Part shown: piece after piece, positions 50,401 through 61,555 of the stretch | Layout of the letters: every line of letters starts with the position of its first letter | Position numbering within the stretch: position 1 is the first letter of the stretch | Assembly (NCBI RefSeq): GCF_007655135.1 | Contig: NC_045131.1 | Location: forward strand, 22,986,001-23,050,000 | Source of the DNA: Punica granatum | Taxonomy: Eukaryota > Streptophyta > Magnoliopsida > Myrtales > Lythraceae | DNA: 64,000 nucleotides | Direction: 5' to 3' | Made by a program: the position numbers and the translations under genes | Notes under the pieces: model-generated | Databases searched by the model: none | Told to the model about the DNA's origin: nothing | What the model saw: only the letters and a program-made list of their open reading frames with translations

Positions 50401-52667
50401 TTTAATCGTGTTATTTAACATGTTTGATGTTTGAGCATGCGAGAAACGATTCAAAACAAGATGGGGAAAACTCGTGAAACCAAATACAAGCCATGAGACC
50501 TCTCGGCTTTCTCCAAGGAGAATAGGCCGAGAGTCTCATGGAGTTATTCGGGTTTCATGAGGCTTCCTCTTCCAGTTTTAAATCCGTTCTCGGATTTCGT
50601 GTAATTTGCAAGTTCAATTACATCGAGAATCTTACATGAAATGTCTTTCCAAACCAAAATATGCATGGATTCGCAATTCGGAGACCCTTTCGGGCCTATT
50701 AGGACCAAAGGGTGTTTCGGCCATCGTTGGCCGAATCATCCTAGGTCTTTCTTGACCCGTCTTGGTCACCGAGTCACGAATCGTTTTCGTAATTAAATGC
50801 ATTCGGTACAACCCTTAAGCATTAATTTCACTAACGGGTTAATCGGGACGCTCATACGGTTAATTCATTTAATTCAAACAAGTTTACACGAATTGGCCAT
50901 TAATTGATAACTCGCGTCAATGAGTTGTCAAATGACGTTGGTGCCCTTTTCAAACTTATCAATTTCAAAACCCGAAATGCGCGGTCCGATGTAGCATGGA
51001 CGTCTGAAAAGGGCTTCTGTGTCTCAACTTGAGCTTTTACCTTATTCCAGGTAACTCAGGTCAGGATACAGAAGATCTTTCTAGATCACTTCCGAGCATA
51101 TCGACCGGTTCTTTGGCTTTTTCGGGGTTTTTGCACAATCATGGACGATCCAGGGAATTGGTCGACACCAGCTACAGGCCGAGGTGGCCCGCACTACGAT
51201 GTTTCCCCTTTTCTGAAAATAATTTCAAATAAAGGGTAAAATCGTCTTTTCACAATTCAGCGACACCCCTAGGGTTAGCATGACAGAAACACTACAGTAC
51301 GGGATAAGAACGGGCTACCTGTTCAGGTGCAGGTTCATATGCATAGCCTTTTTTTATCTAACCGATGAGTTTCTGTCATCCTAACATAGACTCGGGTAAC
51401 TAAAACGGTTATCTCTGTCAGAAAACATGCAAAATGCTTATTAACCTTTCACTCGACCTAACCAAACACTAGATAATGGTTAGGAGGAATTCTAGATTCC
51501 AAATCTAGAGTCAAAACACGAGTTTGGCTAATTCAGTGGTAATTCAGTGACACAATACAGAACAACTGTAAAAGCAATCCACACACAGGAAACTTGACTA
51601 CGGATATCCGATATGTCAGGTTCTCAAACCAAAGCCGAATGCTAAAACATTAGCACGCGTTTGTTTGTCTATGGTAGAATTTGCATGCCAAAGTACCCCG
51701 GATTAACAATTTGCTAAAACACGTACATTTGACAGTAACAAACACTTTGTATGTTATTAACATGTTGTGTGTTATCTTTTTGCACCTGTTTGCCATGCGG
51801 GTCGAGCCTGATCCCTAGGCCGAATAATATTATGGTTCAACACCCTAATCATCAATCACAGGGTCCAATGCCCTAATCATCACTCACAAGGTAACGCCCT
51901 ATCTAGTGAAAGCGTGCATCGAGTTCCATTTCTTCGGTTTTTCCCTAAACTCACGGTGAGTTAGAGCGAATAATAACCGAACGCGAATCGATTGGAATTC
52001 GATCATTTGTAATTTATATTTTATTGTATTTACGAGAGCATTGTAAGGATTTTATTTTGTACATTCATTCTGTAAGAATTCCAGTCAGTGAGCGAAACGG
52101 TCCGAGAGTCGAATTAATCGAATCGGTCTAATGCTTGCCTAAACACAGGTAAATCCAAGATCTCACGGTTCTGGTTCACGCAGGGATTCAACATCTATGG
52201 TTTGATGAACTGTAACGCGAGATTGTGAACCAATTCCTTGACACACAGATTTACTTCTCTCTCGGCTTCTCAACCGATATTGTTTGATTCATCAAACTTA
52301 CGGTGTCAAAACGTGCGAGCCGAGCGCAACTTAATCCATGCGGTAAATAATAAAACATGCAAGCCTAGCAAACCAGAGTACCGAAATGGCGTGCGAGATA
52401 TAGGCTCGCACGTAACATGAACCCCCGAAACACGGACTTTCCGGTTCCGTACAAATCAATGTCTTAATGACAAACTAAGTGTTCCATACCCCTAGACCCG
52501 TGTAACTTATTCGCCCTCGACCTACGAGTCGTAAAATGATAAGTGGCGACTCCTTCTCTCACGCGTGTCTGCCACGCGTACCCACGAGAAAGTGAACACT
52601 CCCAAGCCACGCAATCCAAAAGCACGCAATGCGGGCCCCGACGAGAGTCCACATTCGGGTTCATACA
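47408..52667. mobile_element. solo-LTR-like insertion, 5260 bp, nested in gypsy pol
   Basis: It begins TGTCAGCACCCC and ends GGGTTCATACA, so it has TG...CA ends with a short inverted TGT/ACA. It is flanked by exact ATGGG duplications. Removing it rejoins the interrupted pol at the WRYPI(V/M)EYL segment. No gag or pol is present inside and no second copy of its own start was found, so a solo LTR is the best reading. At 5.26 kb it is long; among plant elements, Ogre/Tat types have LTRs this size. TGGCGACTCC, seen near primer sites in such elements, occurs at 52544-52553. A diverged relative lies at 20748-24310. Confidence 0.78.
49381..49870. repeat. tandem 170-190-bp repeats within the solo LTR
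   Basis: Three units carry CTCAAAA(A)TTCCAT(C/T)G at 49421, 49591 and 49783. The first two also share GAATCCACCGTTATGAATTC and CCCGAAAACTGC(T/C)CAGTCGGGCC. The third is more diverged but keeps CCGACC and CAGTCGGG. Confidence 0.75.
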
Positions 52668-52672
52668 ATGGG
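52668..52672. repeat. target-site duplication, right copy (ATGGG)
   Basis: Exact copy of 47403-47407 at the right edge of the nested insertion. Confidence 0.85.
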
Positions 52673-54590
52673 ATACCTCCACTATGTCAGGGTTATCTCA
52701 ACACGAAGAAACATGAATGGTCATTCCTCTCTCACGGATCTATGGAAAGGTTCACATTTCTATGACTATCGCCTTTGTATAAACTCCGTCAGGAAATCTT
52801 AAGCCAAAAGCCAGTTGAGCCATCTCATTGGCCTCTTGGCTCCTATCTCGAGGGACATGCCTCAAGATTACACCACCAAGCTTGTCTATTGACTAGTTTG
52901 CGAAGGCATAATATGGGGCCAAGGCGAAACTAGTGCATTTGTATTCTCCGCTTAGCTGCTTCAAGACCAACTGAGAATCTTCGATTATCTCAACCTTAGT
53001 GGCTTTAATTCCAACAATATTTCCAGTCCAATAATTAGAGCCTCGTATTAGCTTGATTATTTGTCATATTTGGCTGATTTGAATTGAAGAAACGAGTCCC
53101 CCTCCTTTTCATAACTAGGACGACACCAACCCCTGCATTGTTGTGAGTGTTAAATCCATCAAAATAGAGCTTCCACATGGATACATTAGCTGTAATTTGA
53201 TACATTCATTGATTTTCGGCAAAACATCCAAGCATGAATGATCAACCAAAAAAAACGCTAGAACTTGGCCTTTAGCAAACTTTTGGGATAGATAAACCAA
53301 AATTAACTCACCCGTGTCCGAGCTCCATTTTTTACTATTCCTTTAGGAACCAATCTCATGAAGCATATATTTAATGACATCAGTCTTTGAGATCATATAA
53401 TCAACACTATAAAGCAAATAATGATTAAATTTATTTACTGCTAATACAATACGAAACACTTTTTTTCGATGGGGAAATAATTACATTCAGCTTTATCCAA
53501 CACCCTGCTTATATTTTACATGCTCGGTCTTTCCCTTGAGGGTTGTTTTGTGCAAGAAGGCATCTTATAGATGCATCTGCTGCATAAATGAACAAGAAGT
53601 ACGGTTCACCGCTCCTTAGTGCCATCATGACCTGCGGTGTCGTTCAATAATCTTTCAACTTCTTAAAAGCATGATCTTGTTCTGTCCATCCAAATTCCTG
53701 TCCATCTTTCAGCTTTAACATTGGAGAAAATACCTTTATTTTCCTTGCAGAATTACATATAAATCGCCATAGAAAATAAATTTGGCCCAAGAACTGCTAT
53801 AATATTGTCTTATTACGAGGCGATTTGGCATCAACAATGGCTCGAGCTTTATTCTTGTCCATCTCTATTCCTCGATGAGAATTTGCCCAATGAACTCCGA
53901 AGGCACATTTTAACGGATTCATTTTTCAAGCCATGCGCAAGATGGTGGTCTCGTGCTTCAGACATTACCACGACGTCAACAACGTAGATTTCCTTGAATT
54001 TCCGGACCACACCATGAAAAATAGTGCTCATGGCCCGCTGGTATGTGGTTTCGGCATTTCTCAATCCGAATGGCATTACAACCCATTCGTATGCACTGAT
54101 CAATCCCGGGCATTGAAAGGACGAAACTGAGATATCCTCCTGGCGTTATAGATCTAATTAGCTCTGGAGTGCCCACCCATGAATGAAGAGAATCTAATGT
54201 CTGGCGGCTCCATCGACGAGGAAGTCCGCTGACAGTATTGGAGCCTCATCTTTCAGAGTCGCCATGTTCAAATTCTGAAAGCTATAAAGACTCGAATCTT
54301 GTAGTTCTTCTTCACCGCCGGGACTATATTCAATAAACACTTCACATACCTAGCCATTCTTATAAACCGGCTGGGTGAAGTCTTTCTGCTTCCTCCATGA
54401 CTTGGAGAACGATATAATCTACCATCTTCTGAGGTCGTTGCTTAAATGCTTGGGCCCTTCCTTAGTTGGGAGACGGTGCTCCCATGCTTCCGGTCCCATC
54501 CAAGCATTTAAGCATAACTTCGAGCGAAATAGTCTCGGAACCCCATTAATAAAAGCAAATATTCTTTTCATAATCTTACTGCTATAGATT
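52673..54590 (-). pseudogene. Ty3-gypsy reverse transcriptase and RNase H remnant
   Basis: Minus strand, several frames. From the N-terminal side: HRLPTKEGPKHLSNDLRR near 54450-54510, then NMATLKDEAPILSADFLVDG near 54205-54265. The RT palm segment YEWVVMPFGLRNA follows (54062-54091), then TYQRAM and YVVDVVV (53975-53986), where the family normally has YVDD. RNase H traces follow (LSGEYKCTSFALAPYYAFAN), then HVPRDRSQEANEMAQLAF at about 52800-52859, which lies between RNase H and integrase. Many stops and frameshifts make it non-functional. It continues at 47402 after the nested insertion. The lineage is probably Tat-like, judged by motif wording only. Confidence 0.8.
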
Positions 54591-55081
54591 AATTGTTTGA
54601 GTGGGCAATTGCACGCGTCGACCAAGAAATGACAATTGCACGCGCTCTTAGAATAGGATCAAAATCCTCCTACTTTAGACATAGGTATAGATGACCAACA
54701 AATGGGTTATATAGTGAGTATATGGAGCAACTAATATCATGTATCAACACAACTATATACATTTGTAAAAAAGTCTAATGAAAATAATGACTAGAAAATT
54801 CGAGATCTGACTGTGGTAGGCTGTGCAACACCTTTACACTTTCAAAATTCACATTTCTTTCTTTTGGTCGTTCCGAGCCGGACTGTGAATCCTACAATGG
54901 TCAGATAAAACTCACCATCTCGAGGTCGAATCCTCGAGCAATGATACCCTATTCTCCATCCGTTGCCTACATGCTATGTGCATATTTCTCAATGAAGCCA
55001 CACGTTAAAATCAAGCTTCAAACATTTTAGATGTAGAAAATACAATGTGGAGCATTGATATCTAGGGCTCCCATTAACTTA
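54591..55081. other. AT-rich, upstream part of the gypsy remnant
   Basis: No gag or protease of the gypsy element can be recognised here, so the 5' half is deleted or decayed beyond recognition. GCAATTGCACGCG and ACAATTGCACGCG, about 29 nt apart near 54604 and 54632, form a small direct repeat. Confidence 0.4.
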
Positions 55082-55207
55082 GAGCTTGTTTGTAAAGGAG
55101 GTTAAGAGAAGGGAAGGGAAAATGTATAAAATTTTCAGAAACTCCCATACAACTTTCACTTCCCTCCCTTTTCCCTTCTCCATGATTCCCTAAATCCAAA
55201 CAAAGGG
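55082..55207. mobile_element. Tourist-like MITE, 126 bp
   Basis: The left end reads GAGCTTGTTTGTAAAGGAGG and the complement of the right end reads CCCTTTGTTTGGATTTAGGG. The trinucleotide TTA flanks both (55079-55081 and 55208-55210). The inner arms also pair (GAGAAGGGAAGGGAAAA against GAGAAGGGAAAAGGGAGGG), giving a hairpin. Confidence 0.8.
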
Positions 55208-55210
55208 TTA

Positions 55211-56080
55211 AGGAAATCACTCATGTAAGGATTATGCAGTGCTTGTTGATTAAATAGTGGCTAAAATTTGAAGCTAAATTGTTAGACATCTCGCTTATAC
55301 TGGTCAAATTCAATTAATAAATGTTGTTATGTTTAGCACAACAAATCAATGGTGCTCCCACTATATTCTTTCCAAGAGGGGAGGAGGCTTGAGCATCAGA
55401 GTTCTTGCTTACTAGAACAAGGTTTGTACTATGAAGAATGTATGGTGCTTGTTACTTAATGTTGGCTCTTTATGGGTGGTTAGGTTCAGAAATATCTTGT
55501 AAGATGGGGATCATTTTGGTCACTGAAAGTTCCAAATGATTGCTCGTGGAGCTGTAAGGGGAGTTCTTTTAAGTGAGGCAAGGCAGTCTATGGATCCTTC
55601 GGTTATCTACAAAGTTGGAATAGAGAAAATATTTTCTTCTGGTTTGATGCATAGCTCCCAGGTGGTTGAATGATCGTTTGAGATAAGATGGGTTGAAGGG
55701 GTGGTGAAATACATCGATCATATCTGGATCGAGGGCAACTGAAGGATACACATCGACTGTTCAGAGTAATTTTAATTTTGCCAAGTTGAGAGTTCTGTTT
55801 GTGCCTGTTTAAATCTAGAATGGCAGAATATCTCAATTTCCCAAGAGTTGATGTATAGTTTTGTATATGCCCTATGAATTGGGGCTTTTCTTCATTTGGA
55901 TATGTGCAGAGTTATGTAAATTCTTTGATCTTATTAATGAAGTTTACTACTAATCCAAATCCAAATCAAAATCCAAATATATATACTAGACGCTTACCCG
56001 CACTTAGTGTGGAGTTCTTTAATAAATAACATTTTTATTAATTTATAGTCAATACATAGATTCTATAAATTTAATCATGT
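55211..56080. other. intergenic, no convincing gene
   Basis: No family was recognised in any frame. Near 55955-55975 a run of AATCCAAAT-type repeats marks the end of a less AT-rich stretch (55330-55950), which could be a decayed transposon. Confidence 0.4.
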
Positions 56081-56089
56081 TAAATTTAT

Positions 56090-56921
56090 GGGTAAATTGC
56101 ACCGGTGGTCCAAATATTTTACAAATGTTTCATGATGGTCCAAAAAGTTTTTTTCGCTACATGATGGTACAAAATGTTTTAAAGTTGTTTCATGATGGTA
56201 CAAACCGTCAACTCGAGCTTGACGCCGTCAAGCCGATGCTGACGTGGCTAATACGTGTCACCTCCTTGCTGACGTGGCCGAAAAATTTTAAATAATTCTA
56301 AAAATTTTAAAATTTTAAAACTTTTAAAAATAATTTAAATTTTAAAAACAAACTTTAAAAATAATTGAATATTAAATTTAAAATAATTTTAATTTTTAAT
56401 TTTCATAAAATTATTTTTAAAATAAAAAAATTATTTAAAAAAAAATTTTAAAAATTAATAATTAAATTTTTTTAAAAATAATTTTCAAAATTTTCAAAAT
56501 TTTAAATAATTTTTTATTATTTTTTTCAAAATTTTTTACTCTTTTTTTGTATTTTTTAAAAAAAAAAATATTTTAAAATTTTAAAATAATTTTAAAAATT
56601 TTCAAAATTTAAAATATTATTTTTATTTTTTTCAAAATTTTTACTCTTTTTTGTATTTTTTTTATTATTTTTGTATTTTTTTTGGACTTTTTAAATTTTA
56701 TTTTGTCTTAAATGACGTGGCGCACTATAATTGTTCCATGTAACAAAAATGACACATAGAACGCGCCACGTCAGCAAAATGTTAACGGCGTCAGGCCAAT
56801 TGATGGTTTGTACCATCATGAAACAACTTTGAAACATTTTGTACCATCATGTAGCGAAAAAACTTTTTGGACTATCATGAAACATTTGTAAAACATTTTG
56901 GACCACCGGTGCAATTTACCC
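56090..56921. mobile_element. Mutator-like MITE, 832 bp, perfect 9-bp TSD
   Basis: The two ends are near-identical inverted repeats of about 190 bp starting GGGTAAATTGCACCGGTGG. They continue through CATGATGGT, TTTTTTCGCTACATGATGG, TTGTTTCATGATGGTACAAA and GCTGACGTGGC. The 9-mer TAAATTTAT is exact at 56081-56089 and 56922-56930. The middle (56281-56710) is extremely AT-rich and made of short TTTTAAAAATT-type runs. It is non-coding. Confidence 0.92.
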
Positions 56922-56930
56922 TAAATTTAT

Positions 56931-58314
56931 TTGTGTCCGAATTCAACTATCATTGTCTAATGTACAATACTTCTAATAGGTATTTTTTAAAATTAAAATA
57001 TAATAAAATAACGAAAGAAATCATTGACTAAAAAATATGAGGGAACCGACAGCTTCTTCTTTCTCTCTTATTTTTTTGAAAGCGAACCGATAGTTCATCC
57101 AAAGAGAGAAGGTGGAGAAAGAGAGAAGGTGTTGTGAGATAATGTGTTAATGGATAGTTATTTTTGTTAATTTACAATAACCCTTAATTAAATGGTTGTG
57201 ATAAATCCAAACAATACAATAAGGACAATTTCGAGAAGCAAAAGTTAGACAAACTAATTTGCTTCTCACATAGTAACAATAACACATATATTTATATATA
57301 TACTAGTTTTTCTTTACCTGCGCATTGCACGAGACTTTATTACAAGCATATTTTATTTACCTATTCAAATTTTATTATTTTTAGTTAAATTTCAAGATTT
57401 TAATTAAGGTTTAATTCTTTTTTCTATAGTATATAATATCTAGTAATTTTATGTAAATATCTTAAGGAATGTGATTAACTCACATATTACTATTATATCA
57501 TAGAAGTGATGTAACTTTTTCAAGATTATTATTTCTCCAATTCGAAATTAGTATGCCAAGTTTTGAGGCTAATTTTGTGACTATCTTAAATTTTGAGGAT
57601 ATGTATTAAAGTTAAAATATTTCACGTCCAAATATATTTATGCATATATATTAAAATTATTAAGTATTTTTACTTAAAATTTGGCCCGTTTGGTTTGATA
57701 GTAACATTCTAAAATAAGATTTTGATTTTGAAACTTAGCTCAATTTTGACCGTTGTGTCAACCTGTGGACCCCACAATTTCTACAATCCCTGTTGAATGT
57801 TTGACTGGTACGATTACTAACCCGGCCCCCCTCCTCCTCCCCTAATTCTTCAGACCCGCTCTGCATCATTCATCAGCCGGCCCACCTCCTTCCCCCCGCC
57901 CCTCTTCCTTCTCTAATCGATAGCTTTGCCGAATTCTTTCTCCAGGTGAGTTGTTGTGCATCCCATTTCCGCACTCGTCAGATTCGCGTGCATCCGGCCC
58001 CCTCCCCCATCTCCTACATTTCCTCCCCTGTCAGTTCGAGCAGCAAAGTTAGGCGCCAAATCCAAGCCCCTATCACTGCCATCTCATTTTAAGAGGATCG
58101 ATTGCAGTTTCACGGTTCCATACCCAAATCTAAGGTAATTTCTCCGCCACATTTTACTCTCCAAAATCCTTTCAATTCTATCTGATAATCTGTGATAGGG
58201 TTAGGGTTGCATTTCACTTGTCTGTTGTGAGTAGAGGTGGCCCTATGTTGGTCGATTTTTTGCAAGAAATTTGGGACAGTAGGGAGATGGAATGGTTGTG
58301 CTTGTGAATTTGCT
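56931..58314 (+). other. intergenic, then possible 5' leader of a gene
   Basis: Positions 56931-57740 are AT-rich with no gene. From about 57830 the plus strand becomes C/T-rich, as in plant 5' UTRs. Good splice donors follow at CAG/GTGAGT (exon end 57945) and AAG/GTAATT (exon end 58134). The stretch 57959-58134 is open and rich in Ser, Pro and Arg but has no ATG. The copia LTR begins at 58315, so any downstream exons lie beyond the element, outside the window. Product unknown. Confidence 0.35.
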
Positions 58315-59975
58315 TGTTGGGAATTGGTGTATGCCCTAGAGGCAATCTGTCATCAATTCTGTAATATGACATATATTTCATTATAATACGAGGCATTTAT
58401 GTTATTGTGTGGGTTGCGCTGAATATTAATTTTACACAATAACGTCCTTGGAATAGTAGTTTCAACAGGCATCAAGTGTGACTTGATTGTGAGATCCTAT
58501 AATGACTGAACACTATTCCTAAATGTCCCTAGTCAAAGTATTATCGTTAATTAGGACAACGATAATGCGGTTAGACTAGTGTGGGTGTAGATTGATGATC
58601 AAATCTCACAGGTCATGGATGTGGAGACATCGAGTCACACCGCAGGTATACATTAAGAGTAATGTGTACTGGACTGACCCGTCATGAGACTGCTACATGG
58701 GTTGTTACGTGACTGTCATTAGCAGATCTCAAAGTGACTATGGTGCTGTGGTCCTTTGACTTGAGGTCATCATAGTTTCCTACATGTAATGTCGTATACT
58801 TTGATACTGTCAAATGCCACCGTAACAGGCTGATTATAAAATAATTATTGGGTATACCACAGAGCATGGAAAGGAATGTGAGTGACCAAGATAGGATTTG
58901 TCCCTCGTACGTAATGGGAGTGATATCTCACGGCCGCTTGGTGGGCAGAGTTTATAAGTGTATGCATACCCAAATGAGTCGATATAGGGATATCGATCTC
59001 ATTTGTTCTGATAGACTTACCCGGTAAACCAAGAAAAAGAGATTGAGCCATACAAGGATGACAACAACCATGCCTTGGGCTCAATAGAGATATAGAGGAC
59101 AAAGGGATTATACTGTACGGTAACATAAGTCACAAGGTTCGTCGAAAAATTGACTTTCTGATTACTTGAGTAGCAGTGATGCATTGCTAGATGCTACTCA
59201 CTGTTTGTAGTATTGAAATAGAGATTTCGATATTACTGTCAACGTAATTGGGAACCTACAAGGTCACACACTACAACCAAATCAACGAGATGGTTTTGAA
59301 ACACTAAATCTGTCTAATAGAGATTAGACGAGTTACGGTGCGATTAGTTAATCGGATATTTAATGAGATTAAATCTGCCGATTAATTGGACTCGATTAAT
59401 TAGATTAATTGGACCCGATTTATACACAAAACAAAGGCACACGAGGCTCGAATCAGGGGCCACACTGCACACACATGCAAAGCCACCTGTGGAATTTGCA
59501 TGGAGGCCAAGTGCCTTCCATGTGTCCGTATGCATGGATGCCATGCATCATAAGCCTTCCATTCATGTGCTTATATATAGAAGCACAAATGGAATGGCTG
59601 AATATGATGACGGCATGAATATATATACATATATATATATATATGTACGAACATGTATATATGTGTGCATATGAGTATAAGTGTAAGTCTAAATCGGAAA
59701 GTCCGATTTGTAGAGTCCATTAGTTTGGAGTCGCACTGGTGTTTCCTTCGAGCATTGGTCGCTAGCACCGCTGATCTCGAAGACTCGTCGACGAAATCGG
59801 TGTGGATATCGGTAGAGGCGTCACGCGTGGGACGCTCGATCGACGGTTTAAAAGATTTCAGGTACGCTTTATCTATTCCCTCCCATTCTACTAGTTTCTT
59901 GGGATCTAGTTTCACGGGTAGGAAATTTTGAATTTCTATTCCTTGTAAGCTTCCGTAGGCCCCGTGAAACGAGCA
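58315..59975 (+). repeat. 5' LTR of the copia element
   Basis: It starts TGTTGGGAATTGGTGTATGC and ends GTGAAACGAGCA, two bases before the primer-binding site. Its length is about 1661 bp. The right end is fixed by the primer site. The left end is set by the TGTTGG motif, since the matching 3' LTR lies outside the window. Confidence 0.75.
59571..59580 (+). promoter_or_regulatory. putative TATA box in the copia LTR
   Basis: TTATATATAG within the 3' third of the LTR, about 400 bp before its end. This would put the R region at about 59600. A TA microsatellite just downstream (59624-59645) is a competing explanation for AT content. Confidence 0.4.
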
Positions 59976-59977
59976 AT

Positions 59978-59989
59978 TGGTATCAGAGC
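59978..59989 (+). other. primer-binding site, tRNA-iMet type
   Basis: TGGTATCAGAGC, complementary to the 3' end of plant initiator tRNA-Met, immediately downstream of the LTR. This is the standard copia primer site. Confidence 0.93.
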
Positions 59990-60700
59990 CTAGCTAGTTA
60001 GAATCTGAATAGATAGAAGTATGAAATAGGATTTTATGCTTGTTACATGTGTGCTTAGTGCTAACATGACTGTTAGACTTGGACTAGGCTATAGTTGTGT
60101 TAGTATAATGGTTGTACTTGCATGATTGTTAGTGGTATAATTGTTATACATAAGAACTATTATGTAATAGTTACATAATAGTATATGGTGAGATCGATTT
60201 AAATATTGTTAAAATCCCTCAATAATATTAAGTCCATAGCCTTCCATCGTGTAACGCTCGTCAAGACCAAGATCGTTAAGTGTGTAGACCTAGCCCTCAC
60301 AGGATGCCCTCATCTATCCTAGTAAGGCGTGGTGTTTACCGATGGGTCGGACTTAACTGAGCAAGCCTAATAGGATTAGGAGTTCAGAGGCAAGGAGTTG
60401 GGCATCAATCTACAAGGTAGATTGGAATAAGGTGTTATTCACCCAACTAACCAAGAGTTGCATGTGATGCAATTGGGAAAGAGGGTTCCCTACCTAAATA
60501 GCCAGTTCTGGGAGTTTCAGCCCTCGCTGACTCAGAACTTGGTGAAATATGGATCTTGGACCGCTATGAGAATGAGATTCTCCGAATCAATGGTGAGGGT
60601 CATTGATTTGATAAAAATAGTGGGAGCAATATTTAATAAAGTCCTCATTAAATATTGCTATGTCATAATACTTATTCTGTGTATTTCTATGGTAGTTTCC
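59990..60700 (+). other. copia untranslated leader
   Basis: Non-coding sequence between primer site and gag start. It includes repeated GTTATAC/TAGTTAC-type motifs near 60130-60180. No structure was resolved. Confidence 0.6.
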
Positions 60701-61555
60701 ATGGCAGCAAACACATCTAGTGCCTTCTGTTTGCGATCAATCCTTGATAAGGAAAAACTACCGGGAATAATTTCCTGGATTGGTACCGTAACTTGAGAAT
60801 CGTTCTCACTTAGGAGAAAAAGTTATATGTCTTGGAGCAACCTCTTCCTGCGCCACCGCCTAATAATGCCACCCAAACTGAGAGAGATGCTTATAGGAAG
60901 CATCAAGATGATGCCGTGAGCGTCGGATGTCTCATGCTAGCCACCATGGATCCGGAGCTTCAGAAGCAACACGAGCACATGGGGGCGTACGATATGATCG
61001 TACATCTCAAGCAGCTCTATCAAGAGCAGGCCCGCATGAGCGGTCGACATATCGAAGGCACTTTTTCCGGCAAAGTTGATTGAGGGCAGCCCGGTAGGTC
61101 CTCATGTACTTAATATGATTGGGTATGTGGAGACTCTGGGACGACTAGGATTTCCTCTAGGTCAAGAGTTGGCCACAGATTTAATCCTGCAATCGTTGCC
61201 CAACAGTTATAGTCAGTTCGTCATGAACTATAATATGAATGACTATAACAAACCATTGCCTGAACTGCTTGGCATGTTGAGAACAGCTGAGCAGGATATC
61301 AGCAAAGGGACACCTGTTCTGATGGTCCACAGGACCAAGAAAAAGGGCAAAGGCAAGAAGGCTAAGGGTGCATCCAAGTATGACTCGGGTGCATTGAAGC
61401 CCGAGGCTAAAGTGGCAAAGGATGATTACTGCTTCCATTGTGGCAACAGTGGCCATTGGAAGCGGAATTGCAAGGTATACCTGGAGGAGTTGAAGAAGAA
61501 GAAGGGAAGTGAGACTTCCACTTTAGGTATCCATGTTATAGAGATCAATGTATCT
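60701..61555 (+). pseudogene. copia gag, frameshifted
   Basis: The start is ATGGCAGCAAACACA (MAANTSSAFCLRSILDKEK). A frameshift near 60765 moves the NNFLDWYRNLRIVL segment to another frame. A TAG then interrupts the frame at about 60813, before EKKLYVLEQPLPAPPPN. Another frame change near 61070 precedes EGSPVGPHVLNMIGYVE. The C-terminal part holds a Lys-rich stretch and the nucleocapsid zinc knuckle C-x2-C-x4-H-x4-C (CFHCGNSGHWKRNC, 61430-61471). At least two frameshifts and one stop make it non-functional as written. Confidence 0.85.

Noticed and set aside
52464..52682. Minus-strand open frame of 72 codons at the right end of the solo LTR.
   Set aside because: It crosses the insertion boundary at 52667 and is mostly LTR sequence, so it is not a gene.
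57675..57800. TTTGGCCCGTTTGGTTTGATAG resembles the left end of a Tourist-like MITE.
   Set aside because: No matching right end or trinucleotide duplication was found nearby, so it is at most a truncated fragment.
57956..58138. 60-codon plus-strand frame resembling a plastid transit peptide.
   Set aside because: The first codon is GTG, with no ATG in frame before the body. It cannot be called as a coding start and is noted only as possible leader sequence.
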